From an uncultured Pedobacter sp. (GTDB lineage Bacteria > Bacteroidota > Bacteroidia > Sphingobacteriales > Sphingobacteriaceae), in assembly GCF_946480185.1 (NCBI RefSeq), contig NZ_CAMLIG010000017.1:1-64000 (forward strand): a DNA stretch of 64,000 nt, given 5' to 3'. This document shows positions 8,593 to 16,772 of this stretch, in pieces. The translations under genes were made by a program, and so were the position numbers. Each line of letters starts with the position of its first letter. Within the stretch, counting starts at the first letter, position 1. Below the pieces are notes generated by a model, which saw nothing but the letters and a program-made list of their open reading frames with translations, was not told the DNA's origin and made no database searches.

Positions 8593-9909
8593 CTAGTAAC
8601 GGTAAGCGTCAGATTTAAAAGGTCCTTCAACAGTTACACCGATATAATCAGCTTGTTCCTTAGATAATTCTTCTAACTCAACACCAATTTTAGCTAAGTG
8701 TAAACGAGCTACTTTTTCGTCCAAAGTTTTTGGCAATACATAAACCTTGTTTTCATAAGCCTGTGCATTAGTCCAAAGTTCAATTTGCGCCAAAGTTTGG
8801 TTAGTGAAAGAATTAGACATTACAAATGATGGATGACCAGTTGCACAACCTAAATTCACTAAACGGCCTTCTGCTAAAACGATGACGTCGTTTCCATTAA
8901 TGGTATATTTATCAACCTGAGGTTTGATTTCAATTTTTGATGCACCGTGATTTTTGTTTAACCAAGCCATATCAATTTCGTTATCGAAGTGGCCGATGTT
9001 ACAAACGATGGCTTTATCTTTTAAAGCTTCAAAATGCTCGCCTCTTACTATATCTTTATTTCCGGTTGCGGTAACCACAATATCAGCTTCTTTAATAGCA
9101 GTAGCTAATTTTTTAACTTCGTAACCTTCCATTGCAGCTTGTAAGGCGCAAATTGGGTCAATTTCTGTAACGATAACACGAACGCCAGCTCTCGCCAAAG
9201 ATTCCGCCGAACCTTTACCCACATCACCATAACCACAAACAACAGCCACTTTACCAGCCATCATAACGTCAGTAGCTCTACGGATTGCATCAACTAAAGA
9301 TTCGCGACAACCGTATTTATTATCAAATTTTGATTTAGTAACCGAATCATTGATATTGATTGCCGGCATTGGTAAAGTTCCTTTTTTCACACGGTCGTGT
9401 AAGCGAAGAACGCCAGTGGTAGTTTCTTCAGAAATTCCTTTAATTCCAGCTGCCAATTCTGGATATCTATCCAAAACCATATTGGTTAAATCGCCACCAT
9501 CATCTAAAATCATATTTAACGGCTCGCGGTTTTCGCCGAAAAACAAAGTTTGTTCAATACACCAATCAAATTCTTCTTCGTTTAAGCCTTTCCAAGCGTA
9601 AACCGGAATTCCTGCGGCTGCAATTGCTGCCGCTGCATGATCTTGAGTGGAAAAAATATTACATGAAGACCAAGTTACATCGGCACCTAAAGCAACCAAT
9701 GTTTCAATTAAAACAGCAGTTTGGATGGTCATGTGTAAACAACCTGCAATTCTAGCTCCGGCCAAAGGTTTGCTTGCGCCAAACTCTGCTCTTAAAGCCA
9801 TTAAGCCTGGCATTTCTGCTTCGGCCAATTCAATTTCTTTTCTCCCCCATGCTGCAAGGGAAATGTCCTTAACTTTGTAAGGAAGGTATTTTGTCTCTAC
9901 TGATGACAT
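8593..9909 (-). CDS. ahcY: Adenosylhomocysteinase (S-adenosylhomocysteine hydrolase)
   Basis: A 438-residue cytosolic enzyme of the activated methyl cycle that splits S-adenosylhomocysteine into adenosine and homocysteine using bound NAD. The NAD-binding Rossmann motif GYGDVGKG is at 226-233, the substrate segment [15 protein letters not shown] at about 136-150, and the conserved [11 protein letters not shown] near 187-197; the C-terminus ends in DAYRY, the usual ending with the dimer-crossing Lys/Tyr residues. Full length for the family. A TTTG-N20-TACCTTTG promoter lies just upstream and a strong hairpin terminator downstream, so it is transcribed alone. Confidence 0.98.
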   Translation of the reverse strand: MSSVETKYLPYKVKDISLAAWGRKEIELAEAEMPGLMALRAEFGASKPLAGARIAGCLHMTIQTAVLIETLVALGADVTWSSCNIFSTQDHAAAAIAAAGIPVYAWKGLNEEEFDWCIEQTLFFGENREPLNMILDDGGDLTNMVLDRYPELAAGIKGISEETTTGVLRLHDRVKKGTLPMPAININDSVTKSKFDNKYGCRESLVDAIRRATDVMMAGKVAVVCGYGDVGKGSAESLARAGVRVIVTEIDPICALQAAMEGYEVKKLATAIKEADIVVTATGNKDIVRGEHFEALKDKAIVCNIGHFDNEIDMAWLNKNHGASKIEIKPQVDKYTINGNDVIVLAEGRLVNLGCATGHPSFVMSNSFTNQTLAQIELWTNAQAYENKVYVLPKTLDEKVARLHLAKIGVELEELSKEQADYIGVTVEGPFKSDAYRY

Positions 9910-9930
9910 AGTTAATTATTTAGTGAACTG

Positions 9931-9962
9931 CAAAGGTAGTTAATAGGCGTATGAATTTCAAA
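9931..9962 (-). promoter_or_regulatory. Bacteroidota-type promoter of ahcY
   Basis: On the minus strand TTTG (9959-9962), a 20-base spacer and TACCTTTG (9931-9938) match the phylum consensus TTTG / TAnnTTTG. The start codon is 22 bases further on, giving a short leader. Confidence 0.75.
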
Positions 9963-10048
9963 CGGTTAAGGTAAAGGGAATGTTAAGAAAATTAGAATAG
10001 TAAGATGCTGAGGTTTACAATTTGTGAACTTTTATTATATTTGTACTA

Positions 10049-10363
10049 ATGGGTTATTTTAACGTAATAAAACGAAGTACACTAATTGTATTTTATACGA
10101 AATATCCTGATGCAAAAAAGCCAATTGAACTTTGGTATTCTGAAATTAAGGAAGCTAATTTCGGTAACTTTAATGAGCTAAAGGCGGTTTATAAAAATGC
10201 CAGTATTGTAGCCAATAATAGGGTTGTGTTTAATATTAAGGGCAATAATTACAGACTGGTTGTTAAAATAAACTTTCATACTAAGCAAATATTTGTGATT
10301 TGGTTTGGCACTCATAAAGATTATGATAAAATAGATGTTGAAACAATAAGCTATAATAAGTAA
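10049..10363 (+). CDS. higB: HigB-type toxin (mRNA interferase family)
   Basis: A 104-residue basic protein with the HigB pattern: WYSEIKEANFGNFNELKAVY in the first half, then NNRVVFNIKGNNYRLVVKI and IFVIWFGTHKDYDKID. Known HigB toxins cut mRNA on the ribosome. The antitoxin gene starts 4 bases after its stop. A TATATTTG box (10036-10043) ends only 5 bases before the ATG, so the message may be nearly leaderless. This toxin-first order is the usual arrangement for higBA. Toxicity is inferred from the family. Confidence 0.9.
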   Translation: MGYFNVIKRSTLIVFYTKYPDAKKPIELWYSEIKEANFGNFNELKAVYKNASIVANNRVVFNIKGNNYRLVVKINFHTKQIFVIWFGTHKDYDKIDVETISYNK

Positions 10364-10367
10364 AGCT

Positions 10368-10730
10368 ATGAATTGGACTATATTAAAAACAGAAAGCGAA
10401 TACAATAAAGCAGTAGAAAGATTAGATGCAATCTTTGATGTTGAGCCTAATAGTCCCGATTTTTCCGAAGCTGAACTATTAGGATTGTTAATTAATAATT
10501 ATGAAGATGTGCATTATCGTATTGCCTCGCCCGAACCCTTGGAAGCCATTAAATTAAAAATGGAAGAATTAGGGCTTAAAAACAAGGATTTGCAGCCCTT
10601 TATAGGCTCTAAAAGTTATGTATCTTCAATACTTAATGGTAAAAGAGAAATCACATTAAGGATTGCTAATGTATTTCATAAAAAATTGGGTATTCCTACG
10701 AATGTTTTCTTCAATATGGTTATTCAATAA
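10368..10730 (+). CDS. higA: HigA-type antitoxin
   Basis: A 120-residue protein. Residues about 1-50 match the acidic HigA N-terminal part (SEYNKAVERLDAIFDVEPN). Residues about 60-118 form a helix-turn-helix of the Xre/HigA kind (MEELGLKNKDLQPFIGSKSY followed by LNGKREITLRIANVF). Such antitoxins bind the toxin and repress their own promoter. It lies 4 bases after higB, so the two are cotranscribed. The pair sits between ahcY and obgE, which suggests an acquired insertion, though base use does not stand out. Confidence 0.9.
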   Translation: MNWTILKTESEYNKAVERLDAIFDVEPNSPDFSEAELLGLLINNYEDVHYRIASPEPLEAIKLKMEELGLKNKDLQPFIGSKSYVSSILNGKREITLRIANVFHKKLGIPTNVFFNMVIQ

Positions 10731-10799
10731 GAGTCCATTTCTTCAAAAACATGGACAGAAATTAGTCTCGACCAACAAAACACTTTTCGGATAAAGCAA

Positions 10800-11798
10800 C
10801 TACCCGTTTATCGCTTTCCACAACATATCCTTCAACTCCATCAAGCCTTTATTGGCCAAAGAAGAAATAAATATCCACGGAATATCTTTCGGCAGTTGTG
10901 CTGTCATTTCCTTTTGAAGTTCATCATCCAATAAATCTGTTTTGGTAATGGCGATGATCTTTGGTTTTTGCAGTAATTCTGGATTAAATGCGGTTAATTC
11001 AGAAAGTAAAATCTCATATTCTTCTTTAATCGTTCGAATGGTATCAGCCGGAACCATAAACAATAAAACCGCGTTACGCTCAATATGGCGTAGGAATCTA
11101 AATCCCAATCCTTTGCCTTCGGATGCGCCTTCGATAATTCCGGGAATATCTGCCATGATAAAAGACTGATGTCCGCGGTAAGAAACGATCCCTAAATTAG
11201 GCACAATGGTGGTAAAGGGATAATCGCCAATCTCGGGCTTTGCAGCAGTAATTACCGAAAGTAATGTTGATTTACCAGCATTTGGAAAACCTACCAAGCC
11301 CACATCGGCTAAAACTTTTAATTCTAAAATTCGCCAAGCTTCCTGCCCAGGCAAACCTGGTTGCGCATAACGTGGCGTTTGGTGCGTTGCCGATTTAAAG
11401 TGGGAGTTTCCTAAACCTCCTTTTCCGCCTGGCAATAAAATCTGTTCTTCACCATCTTCTGTAATTTCAAAAAGGATTTCGCCGGTTTCCGCATCTTTTG
11501 CTACTGTTCCTAACGGAACTTCTAAAATTTCGTCGCGACCGGTTTTACCGCTTTTCATTGTGGCGCCACCTGCTCCGCCTTCGCCTGCAAAAACGTGTTT
11601 ACGGAATTTTAAATGAAGTAAAGTCCACAATTGCGCATTGCCTTTAACAATTACATGTCCTCCACGGGCGCCATCACCACCGGCCGGTCCACCCATGCTC
11701 GTTTTTTTATCGCGATGTAAATAGGCAGAACCCGGTCCGCCTTTCCCCGATTTACAGGAAATTTTTACATAATCTACAAAATTTGTTCCTTGAGACAT
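10800..11798 (-). CDS. obgE: GTPase Obg/CgtA
   Basis: A 332-residue ribosome-assembly GTPase. The glycine-rich Obg fold occupies residues 1-160 ([36 protein letters not shown]). The G domain follows with G1 GFPNAGKST (170-178), G3 DIPGI and G4 TKTD. Only a short tail follows the G domain, as in other Bacteroidota, with no acidic C-terminal extension. It binds the 50S subunit and couples ribosome maturation to guanine-nucleotide level. It lies downstream of adk on the same strand, separated by a terminator-like hairpin. Confidence 0.97.
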   Translation of the reverse strand: MSQGTNFVDYVKISCKSGKGGPGSAYLHRDKKTSMGGPAGGDGARGGHVIVKGNAQLWTLLHLKFRKHVFAGEGGAGGATMKSGKTGRDEILEVPLGTVAKDAETGEILFEITEDGEEQILLPGGKGGLGNSHFKSATHQTPRYAQPGLPGQEAWRILELKVLADVGLVGFPNAGKSTLLSVITAAKPEIGDYPFTTIVPNLGIVSYRGHQSFIMADIPGIIEGASEGKGLGFRFLRHIERNAVLLFMVPADTIRTIKEEYEILLSELTAFNPELLQKPKIIAITKTDLLDDELQKEMTAQLPKDIPWIFISSLANKGLMELKDMLWKAING

Positions 11799-11849
11799 GG
11801 TGTGCTTTTAAATATAGTGGTGATCGTTAACAATGCAATAAAACAAAGA

Positions 11850-11879
11850 AACTGCTTAACCTTTATTAATTAAGCAGTT
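11850..11879 (-). terminator. Probable terminator after adk
   Basis: AACTGCTTAA and TTAAGCAGTT form a 10-bp stem; on the minus strand it is followed by TTCTTTGTTTTATT. It lies between adk and obgE. Confidence 0.6.
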
Positions 11880-11902
11880 CCTAAATAATTGATTCTCCCG
11901 AA

Positions 11903-12475
11903 TTAAAGCTTTTCTACTACGGCTTTAATATCAGAGAAAATATTTTCTATAGTACCAATTCCTTCAACCGAGTAAAATTTACCTTGCGACTTGTAAAAAT
12001 TAGCAACCGGAGCAGTTTTGGTAGTGTATTCGTGTACCCGCTTTTTAATAATTTCAGGATCCTGATCATCTGGCCGGCCAGAATCTTTTCCCCTTAGCAA
12101 CAAACGCTTTCCTAATTCTTCTTCTTCAACCTCTAAGGCAATCATTGCAGAAATAGACTCGTTTTTTGAAACCAATAATTGGTCTAAAGCTTCTGCCTGT
12201 GCAACCGTACGTGGGAAACCGTCGAAAATAAATCCTTTTGCGTCTTTATTCTGATCTAATTTGTTAGAAATCATCCCAATCACTACTTCGTCCGGCACTA
12301 ACAAACCTTCATCCATTAATTTTTTAGCTTCTAAGCCAAGCGGAGTTCCGTTAGTGATTTCACCTCTCAAAATATCACCTGTGGAAAGGTGTATCAAGTT
12401 ATATTGTTGAATTAAGTTTTGAGATTGTGTGCCTTTACCAGCGCCTGGAGGGCCGAAGAGAACGATATTTAGCAT
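11903..12475 (-). CDS. adk: Adenylate kinase
   Basis: A 190-residue enzyme that interconverts AMP, ATP and ADP in the cytosol. The P-loop GPPGAGKGT is at 8-16, the AMP-binding STGDILR at about 31-37, GFPRT at about 86-90, and the lid segment LLRGKDSGRPDDQDPEIIKKR follows. The short lid without zinc cysteines fits the short-type adenylate kinase of this phylum. It lies downstream of tRNA-Arg, from which it is separated by a hairpin terminator. Confidence 0.97.
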   Translation of the reverse strand: MLNIVLFGPPGAGKGTQSQNLIQQYNLIHLSTGDILRGEITNGTPLGLEAKKLMDEGLLVPDEVVIGMISNKLDQNKDAKGFIFDGFPRTVAQAEALDQLLVSKNESISAMIALEVEEEELGKRLLLRGKDSGRPDDQDPEIIKKRVHEYTTKTAPVANFYKSQGKFYSVEGIGTIENIFSDIKAVVEKL

Positions 12476-12494
12476 ATATTTCTATTAAAATTAA

Positions 12495-12524
12495 AAAGCC
12501 TTTTTGCTTTGGCAAAAAGGCTTT
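12495..12524 (-). terminator. Terminator of tRNA-Arg
   Basis: AAAGCCTTTTTGC-tttg-GCAAAAAGGCTTT is a perfect 13-bp stem; on the minus strand it is followed by TTAATTTTAATAG. It lies 12 bases past the tRNA 3' end. Confidence 0.85.
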
Positions 12525-12536
12525 ACCTTAAATTAA

Positions 12537-12613
12537 TGGTGAACCTGAAGGGATTCGAACCCCTAACCTCCTGATCCGTAGTCAAGTGCTCTATCCAGTT
12601 GAGCCACAGGTCC
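12537..12613 (-). tRNA. tRNA-Arg (anticodon ACG)
   Basis: On the minus strand the acceptor GGACCTG pairs with CAGGTTC (one G-T pair), the anticodon stem CTTGA/TCAGG encloses the loop CTACGGA, so the anticodon is ACG. The T arm contains GGTTCGAATCC. The discriminator A and the 3' CCA are encoded. The unencoded deamination of A34 would let it read CGU, CGC and CGA. Confidence 0.95.
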
Positions 12614-12671
12614 ATTTTATTTTAATACCCTTTTTAATTTTAAAACATTGCGTTTTCCTTAAATCGGATTG

Positions 12672-12702
12672 CAAAAATAGCTATTCAATCTTGTATTGCA
12701 AA
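12672..12702 (-). promoter_or_regulatory. Promoter of tRNA-Arg
   Basis: On the minus strand TTTG (12699-12702), 19 bases, TATTTTTG (12672-12679), an excellent match to the Bacteroidota consensus. The tRNA begins about 58 bases downstream. Confidence 0.8.
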
Positions 12703-12724
12703 ATATTTGTGAAAAGTCTTTTTT

Positions 12725-12850
12725 AGAATCAAGACACAAGTAGCAAGAATCAAGACAGATTATCCTTAAAATGAAATTCAACTTGCCATTATAAAATTAT
12801 TCTATCATTCTATCATTCAATCCCTCTATCATTCCATCCTTCTATCATTC
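12725..12850. repeat. Short word repeats
   Basis: AGAATCAAGACA occurs at 12725 and 12746, and TCTATCATTC or close variants occur four times between 12801 and 12850. The last copies overlap the 3' end of the b5-like gene and encode its final residues. Confidence 0.55.
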
Positions 12851-13086
12851 GCTAAAATCCCCACCACCTTAAACTTCTCAAAAACTTTCTGGGTATGTGG
12901 CGCATCTTTTAATTCATCGGTTAAATCCTGACCGGCCCAATGCTCGTAATGTTTACCGTCTCGCCATAAACGGCTTTCTGTAACATCATATATCTTACCC
13001 AAATAAGCTACCCAAATCTGGGGTTTATCCTGTCCGTTTCGTAAGGCCAACTGTGATTTGGTGTACTCAGGCAATTCGCTTTCCAT
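12829..13086 (-). CDS. Small cytochrome b5-like heme-binding domain protein
   Basis: About 85 residues. The sequence LPEYTKSQLALRNGQDKPQI, then WVAYLGKIYDVTESRLW, and GKHYEHWAGQDLTDELKDAP match the small stand-alone b5-like proteins of bacteria. The histidines in HYEHW and AP-H-T are the likely heme-ligand candidates; the canonical HPGG motif is absent. The start is uncertain: an ATG at 13107 gives seven more residues and a larger overlap with the lycopene cyclase gene. The overlap and shared strand make it the last gene of the carotenoid operon. Whether it passes electrons to a carotenoid-modifying enzyme is unknown. Confidence 0.75.
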   Translation of the reverse strand: MESELPEYTKSQLALRNGQDKPQIWVAYLGKIYDVTESRLWRDGKHYEHWAGQDLTDELKDAPHTQKVFEKFKVVGILANDRRME

Positions 13087-13759
13087 CTCTATTTCTAAAA
13101 TATTCAAAGAAAAGCAAATTCAGCAGCATCAAAGACATCGAATAAAAATGGTCTTCAAACGGGATTGTTCCAACCCTAAATCCCATATTCTGGGCATTGT
13201 TATAACTCACTATTGGGATGGCCGTTAGTATTCCGTTAACGATATAAAATGGAATTAAGGAAACTGCGTAAGCCACGTAAAACTTGCCCATATCCAGCTT
13301 AACTGGCTTGGTTAACGTATAAAGCAAAACAACGGCTAAGGTTAAAAAATTGATGATACTGTATAAACGACTGGCATATAAAAGTGCAAGAATTAAACTC
13401 AATGCCAATAAAAATACACTGATATACTTCACCAGCTTTTCGCTGACGTTTAGTTTAAAATAGCTGATTAAACACTCGTAAATAAAAACGCAGGCAAATG
13501 GAACGGTGACAAAAAACAACATTTCCTCTAAGGGCAGTCCGAAAAGTTTGATACCCAAGATATAATCATCATTAAAAGACCAAACGTTTTTCAGGGTAAA
13601 AACAGAATCCCAAACCAAATATAAAACGCCGGTAATTAACAAACCTGGCAAAATGTACTTCCACTTTTTATAGAATGCTACTTTTTTATCGAAAGATAAA
13701 ATGAGCGGAAAAAAAACAGTCGCAAAGTTGATGAGCAGATAGGTGTAATGTTTATCCAT
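13067..13759 (-). CDS. Lycopene cyclase (CrtYcd-like membrane type)
   Basis: A 230-residue polytopic membrane protein with about seven hydrophobic segments. It carries two lycopene-cyclase-domain repeats: WDSVFTLKNVWSFNDDYILG followed by GLPLEEMLFFVTVPFACVF in the first, and a more divergent second half ending in PFEDHFYSMSLMLLNLLFFE. The PxE(E/D) motifs in both halves (LPLEE, IPFED) are the conserved acidic positions of this family. The family closes the ends of lycopene to give beta-ionone rings. The two halves are separate genes (crtYc, crtYd) in actinobacteria and fused here. It overlaps neighbours on both sides, so it belongs to the crtB operon. Confidence 0.88.
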   Translation of the reverse strand: MDKHYTYLLINFATVFFPLILSFDKKVAFYKKWKYILPGLLITGVLYLVWDSVFTLKNVWSFNDDYILGIKLFGLPLEEMLFFVTVPFACVFIYECLISYFKLNVSEKLVKYISVFLLALSLILALLYASRLYSIINFLTLAVVLLYTLTKPVKLDMGKFYVAYAVSLIPFYIVNGILTAIPIVSYNNAQNMGFRVGTIPFEDHFYSMSLMLLNLLFFEYFRNRDGKRIA

Positions 13760-14279
13760 TTAAAGCTTTTTTTAAGACTGCCATTTCCTGTGCATTACAC
13801 TTTTTGCTATCAATCATAAAATTCACAATTGTTTTAAACACGGTGTGATCCATTTTTACATCAGATGCTGTTCCGTTTTTGATGAGCGCAACAATTTTGT
13901 TTTTATCCACCATCAAGTTTTTGCTATAGCCCAAAAAAGCAGGTACGTAATATTGCAAACTGAACCGTAAGAACCTCACTTCTAACTGGTTTGGGTCTTT
14001 TAAAACTGCTTTATCAATAGTTGAAAAACCTTGTTTTAAATAACTCATTTTATTTATCGGATTCCAAGCGTGTTTACCTTGAATTGCTTCAACAGAACCC
14101 AAATAAGCCAGCGTTAAAGCATCCGGATTTTTAACCGCCTTTAATTCCTTGTACAGCTCATCGGCTTTGTCGCTGTCATCTACCGACAAAATATAATCCC
14201 TACGCAATTGGTTAATATCAATTGCTTTAGCTTGATAAAATGAGCCAATAAAAATTATGATGCTTAAAATAGTCTTCAT
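13752..14279 (-). CDS. Conserved secreted helical protein of the carotenoid cluster
   Basis: About 175 residues. The ATG at 14279 gives a good signal peptide (MKTILSIIIFIGSFYQAKA); an upstream ATG at 14321 would overlap crtB by 4 bases and only adds a non-signal-like leader. The mature part is helical, with TPR-like spacing (DALTLAYLGSVEAIQGKHAW, DPNQLEVRFLRFSLQYYVP), and no catalytic motif is visible. It lies between crtB and the lycopene cyclase gene and overlaps the latter by 8 bases, so it is cotranscribed. Its function is unknown; a periplasmic or lipid-linked role in handling carotenoid is speculation. Confidence 0.7.
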   Translation of the reverse strand: MKTILSIIIFIGSFYQAKAIDINQLRRDYILSVDDSDKADELYKELKAVKNPDALTLAYLGSVEAIQGKHAWNPINKMSYLKQGFSTIDKAVLKDPNQLEVRFLRFSLQYYVPAFLGYSKNLMVDKNKIVALIKNGTASDVKMDHTVFKTIVNFMIDSKKCNAQEMAVLKKALNG

Positions 14280-14317
14280 TTCTAATGTTTCGTTTACAAC
14301 TGATAAACGATTTAAAA

Positions 14318-15166
14318 TCAAACATAGTTTAATTTGTTTTTAACCAAGGCTTCTGCCATCAAATAAATTTTATGCGAATCGGAAACTCTAATTCTTTTAT
14401 TGGAGATGGTTGAAGCAGAAATGTTTTTAATCTTTTTAAACAGCTCCAGATAATAAACATAAGCAATATAAACACCTAGTTTCGCCCCATTGGGTAATCG
14501 TTTAATTCCTTTCAGTGCATCATCAAAATCAGCTTTAATATCAGCTTCAATTTCCTTTTTATCCTGTTCAGTAAAACGAGTAAAATCAACTCCGGGAAAA
14601 TACGTTCTGCCACGTTCATTAAAATCGGCTTTAATATCTCGCAAAAAATTAATTTTTTGGAAAGCGGCACCTAATCTTCTGGCTTGAGGTACTAAATCCT
14701 GATATCTAGCATCATCACCATTGCAAAAAATCCGTAAGCACATTAAACCCACAACCTCGGCAGAACCATAAATATATTCGTTGTAACTGGCATCGGTATA
14801 AGTGGTTTTGTCTAAATCCATTTCCATAGATTTCAGAAAGGCATCAATCAAATCAAAAGTGATATTATATTTATTAACTACTTCCTGAAAAGCCTGTAAA
14901 ACTGGGTTTAAACTGATTTTTAAGTCGATGGCTTCTTTGGTATCAGCCTTAAATTTGGTAATTAAATAGGCTTTATCCTTATCATGAAAAGTATCCACAA
15001 TCTCATCTGCATAACGTACAAAACCATAAATTGCATAAATAGGATACCGTAATTCTTTAGAAAAGGCTTTGATTCCTAAACTAAAAGACGTACTGTATTT
15101 ATTAGTGATGATTTTGCTGCACTCAAAACAGGTTTCATTATACAGATCCATAGATGCTTTTGACAT
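14318..15166 (-). CDS. crtB: Phytoene synthase
   Basis: A 282-residue squalene/phytoene synthase-family enzyme that joins two geranylgeranyl diphosphates into phytoene. The two Mg-binding Asp motifs are visible: YADEIVD (D54, D58) and NFLRDIKAD (D177, D181). The YGFVRYADE and LGAAFQKINFLRD contexts are those of CrtB rather than squalene synthase. The gene is divergent from crtI with a 77-base shared upstream gap, and is first in a four-gene carotenoid operon. ispG for precursor supply lies 10 kb away. Confidence 0.95.
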   Translation of the reverse strand: MSKASMDLYNETCFECSKIITNKYSTSFSLGIKAFSKELRYPIYAIYGFVRYADEIVDTFHDKDKAYLITKFKADTKEAIDLKISLNPVLQAFQEVVNKYNITFDLIDAFLKSMEMDLDKTTYTDASYNEYIYGSAEVVGLMCLRIFCNGDDARYQDLVPQARRLGAAFQKINFLRDIKADFNERGRTYFPGVDFTRFTEQDKKEIEADIKADFDDALKGIKRLPNGAKLGVYIAYVYYLELFKKIKNISASTISNKRIRVSDSHKIYLMAEALVKNKLNYV

Positions 15167-15243
15167 ATTTTTTTAAAATACGCTTTTTTTGTTCCTTTTG
15201 TTTTCGATTGCGCCAAACAAAATAGCTAATTTTAGAATTATCA

Positions 15244-16734
15244 GTGAATATGCAGCAAAAAAAACGAATTCATGTAATAGGGTCGGGATTTTCTGGCTTG
15301 GCAGCCTCGGCTATTTTGGCAAAGCAAGGTTACCATGTAACTATTATCGAAAAAAATGAGCAAACTGGCGGTAGAGCAAGAGTATGGAAAAGCGAAGGCT
15401 TTACCTTTGATATGGGCCCAAGCTGGTATTGGATGCCCGATATTTTTGAAAACTATTTTGCCCTTTTCGGGAAGAGAGTAAGTGATTTTTACGATTTAAA
15501 ACGATTAGACCCTGGTTACCGAGTTTATTTTGGTGCGCATGATTTTATGGACATTCCGGCAAATATGCAGGATTTGGAAACGCTTTTTGAAAGCTACGAA
15601 ACCGGAAGTTCCATTGGTTTGCGCAAATTTATGGAACAAGCAGCCTATAAATATAAAAGTGCCATGGGCGATTATGTTTTCCGTCCATCGCACCATCTGG
15701 GCGAATTCATCGATCTAAAAATGATGCTGGAAAGTTTGCGCATCCACATGCTAAAACCAATGGCAAAACATGTACGACAGTATTTCACCAATCCAAAACT
15801 GATTCAGCTTTTAGAATTTCCGGTTTTGTTTTTAGGAGCTACGGCTCAAAAAATTCCGGCAATGTACAGCTTAATGAACCATGCCGATTTAGCAATGGGC
15901 ACTTGGTTCCCGATGGGCGGGATGTACGAAATTGTAAAAGCAATGACCAAAATTGCGGTGGATAATGGCGTTAAAATTATTTTAAATACCGAAGTGCAAA
16001 AAATCGATATCGAAAATGGCATCGCTAAAAAGCTAATTACCAATAACGGAAATTACGAAACCGATTTTGTGATTGCCGCTGGCGATTATCATTTTATAGA
16101 GCAAAACCTCATCGAAAAAAAATATAGAAATTACGATGAAAAATATTGGGAAAGCCGGACCATGTCGCCATCTTCTCTCCTATTTTACATCGGTTTAGAT
16201 AAAAAAATTGAAGACATTCAACATCACAATCTGTTTTTTGATGAAGATTTGGACCAGCATGCCAAAGAAATTTACACCACACCGCAGTGGCCATCAAAAC
16301 CTTTATTTTACGTTTCCTGCGTCAGCAAAACAGATTTAGGTTCGGCACCGGAAGGAAAAGAAAACCTGTTTTTTTTAATTCCTCTTGCTCCCGGATTGGA
16401 AGATTTTGAAGAACAGCGGGAAAAATATTATCAAATAATGATGGATAGATTTGAGAAAATAACCGGGCAAACCATCCGCGGGCATGAGTTGGTAAAACGA
16501 AGTTATGCCATGCAGGATTTTACTGCAGATTATCACTCGTACAAAGGAAACGCGTACGGTTTAGCCAATACTTTAGCCCAAACAGCATTTTTTAAACCTG
16601 CCATGCGAGCTAAAAAAATCAAAAATCTGTTGTTCACTGGGCAATTAACCGTTCCTGGTCCCGGCGTTCCTCCGGCAATTATTTCGGGACAAGTGGTTGC
16701 AAAAGAAGCCGATATTTTGTTAGGCAAATCATGA
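15244..16734 (+). CDS. crtI: Phytoene desaturase
   Basis: A 496-residue FAD-dependent carotenoid desaturase. The N-terminal FAD motif GSGFSGLAASAILAKQGYHV is at about 12-31, followed by GGRARVW and the substrate segment FDMGPSWYWMPDIF. The C-terminal FAD motif LLFTGQLTVPGPGVPPAIIS is near 465-484. It should introduce the double bonds that turn phytoene into lycopene. A second in-frame ATG two codons downstream is possible. It is divergently oriented from crtB and followed after 38 bases by the kinase-like gene. Confidence 0.95.
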   Translation: MNMQQKKRIHVIGSGFSGLAASAILAKQGYHVTIIEKNEQTGGRARVWKSEGFTFDMGPSWYWMPDIFENYFALFGKRVSDFYDLKRLDPGYRVYFGAHDFMDIPANMQDLETLFESYETGSSIGLRKFMEQAAYKYKSAMGDYVFRPSHHLGEFIDLKMMLESLRIHMLKPMAKHVRQYFTNPKLIQLLEFPVLFLGATAQKIPAMYSLMNHADLAMGTWFPMGGMYEIVKAMTKIAVDNGVKIILNTEVQKIDIENGIAKKLITNNGNYETDFVIAAGDYHFIEQNLIEKKYRNYDEKYWESRTMSPSSLLFYIGLDKKIEDIQHHNLFFDEDLDQHAKEIYTTPQWPSKPLFYVSCVSKTDLGSAPEGKENLFFLIPLAPGLEDFEEQREKYYQIMMDRFEKITGQTIRGHELVKRSYAMQDFTADYHSYKGNAYGLANTLAQTAFFKPAMRAKKIKNLLFTGQLTVPGPGVPPAIISGQVVAKEADILLGKS

Positions 16735-16772
16735 TAAAGCGGAAAGCTAAAGCCAATTTATAGCACATTACA

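Noticed and set aside
9910..10048. SAM/SAH riboswitch ahead of ahcY
   Set aside because: The leader after the promoter is only about 20 bases long, too short for one.
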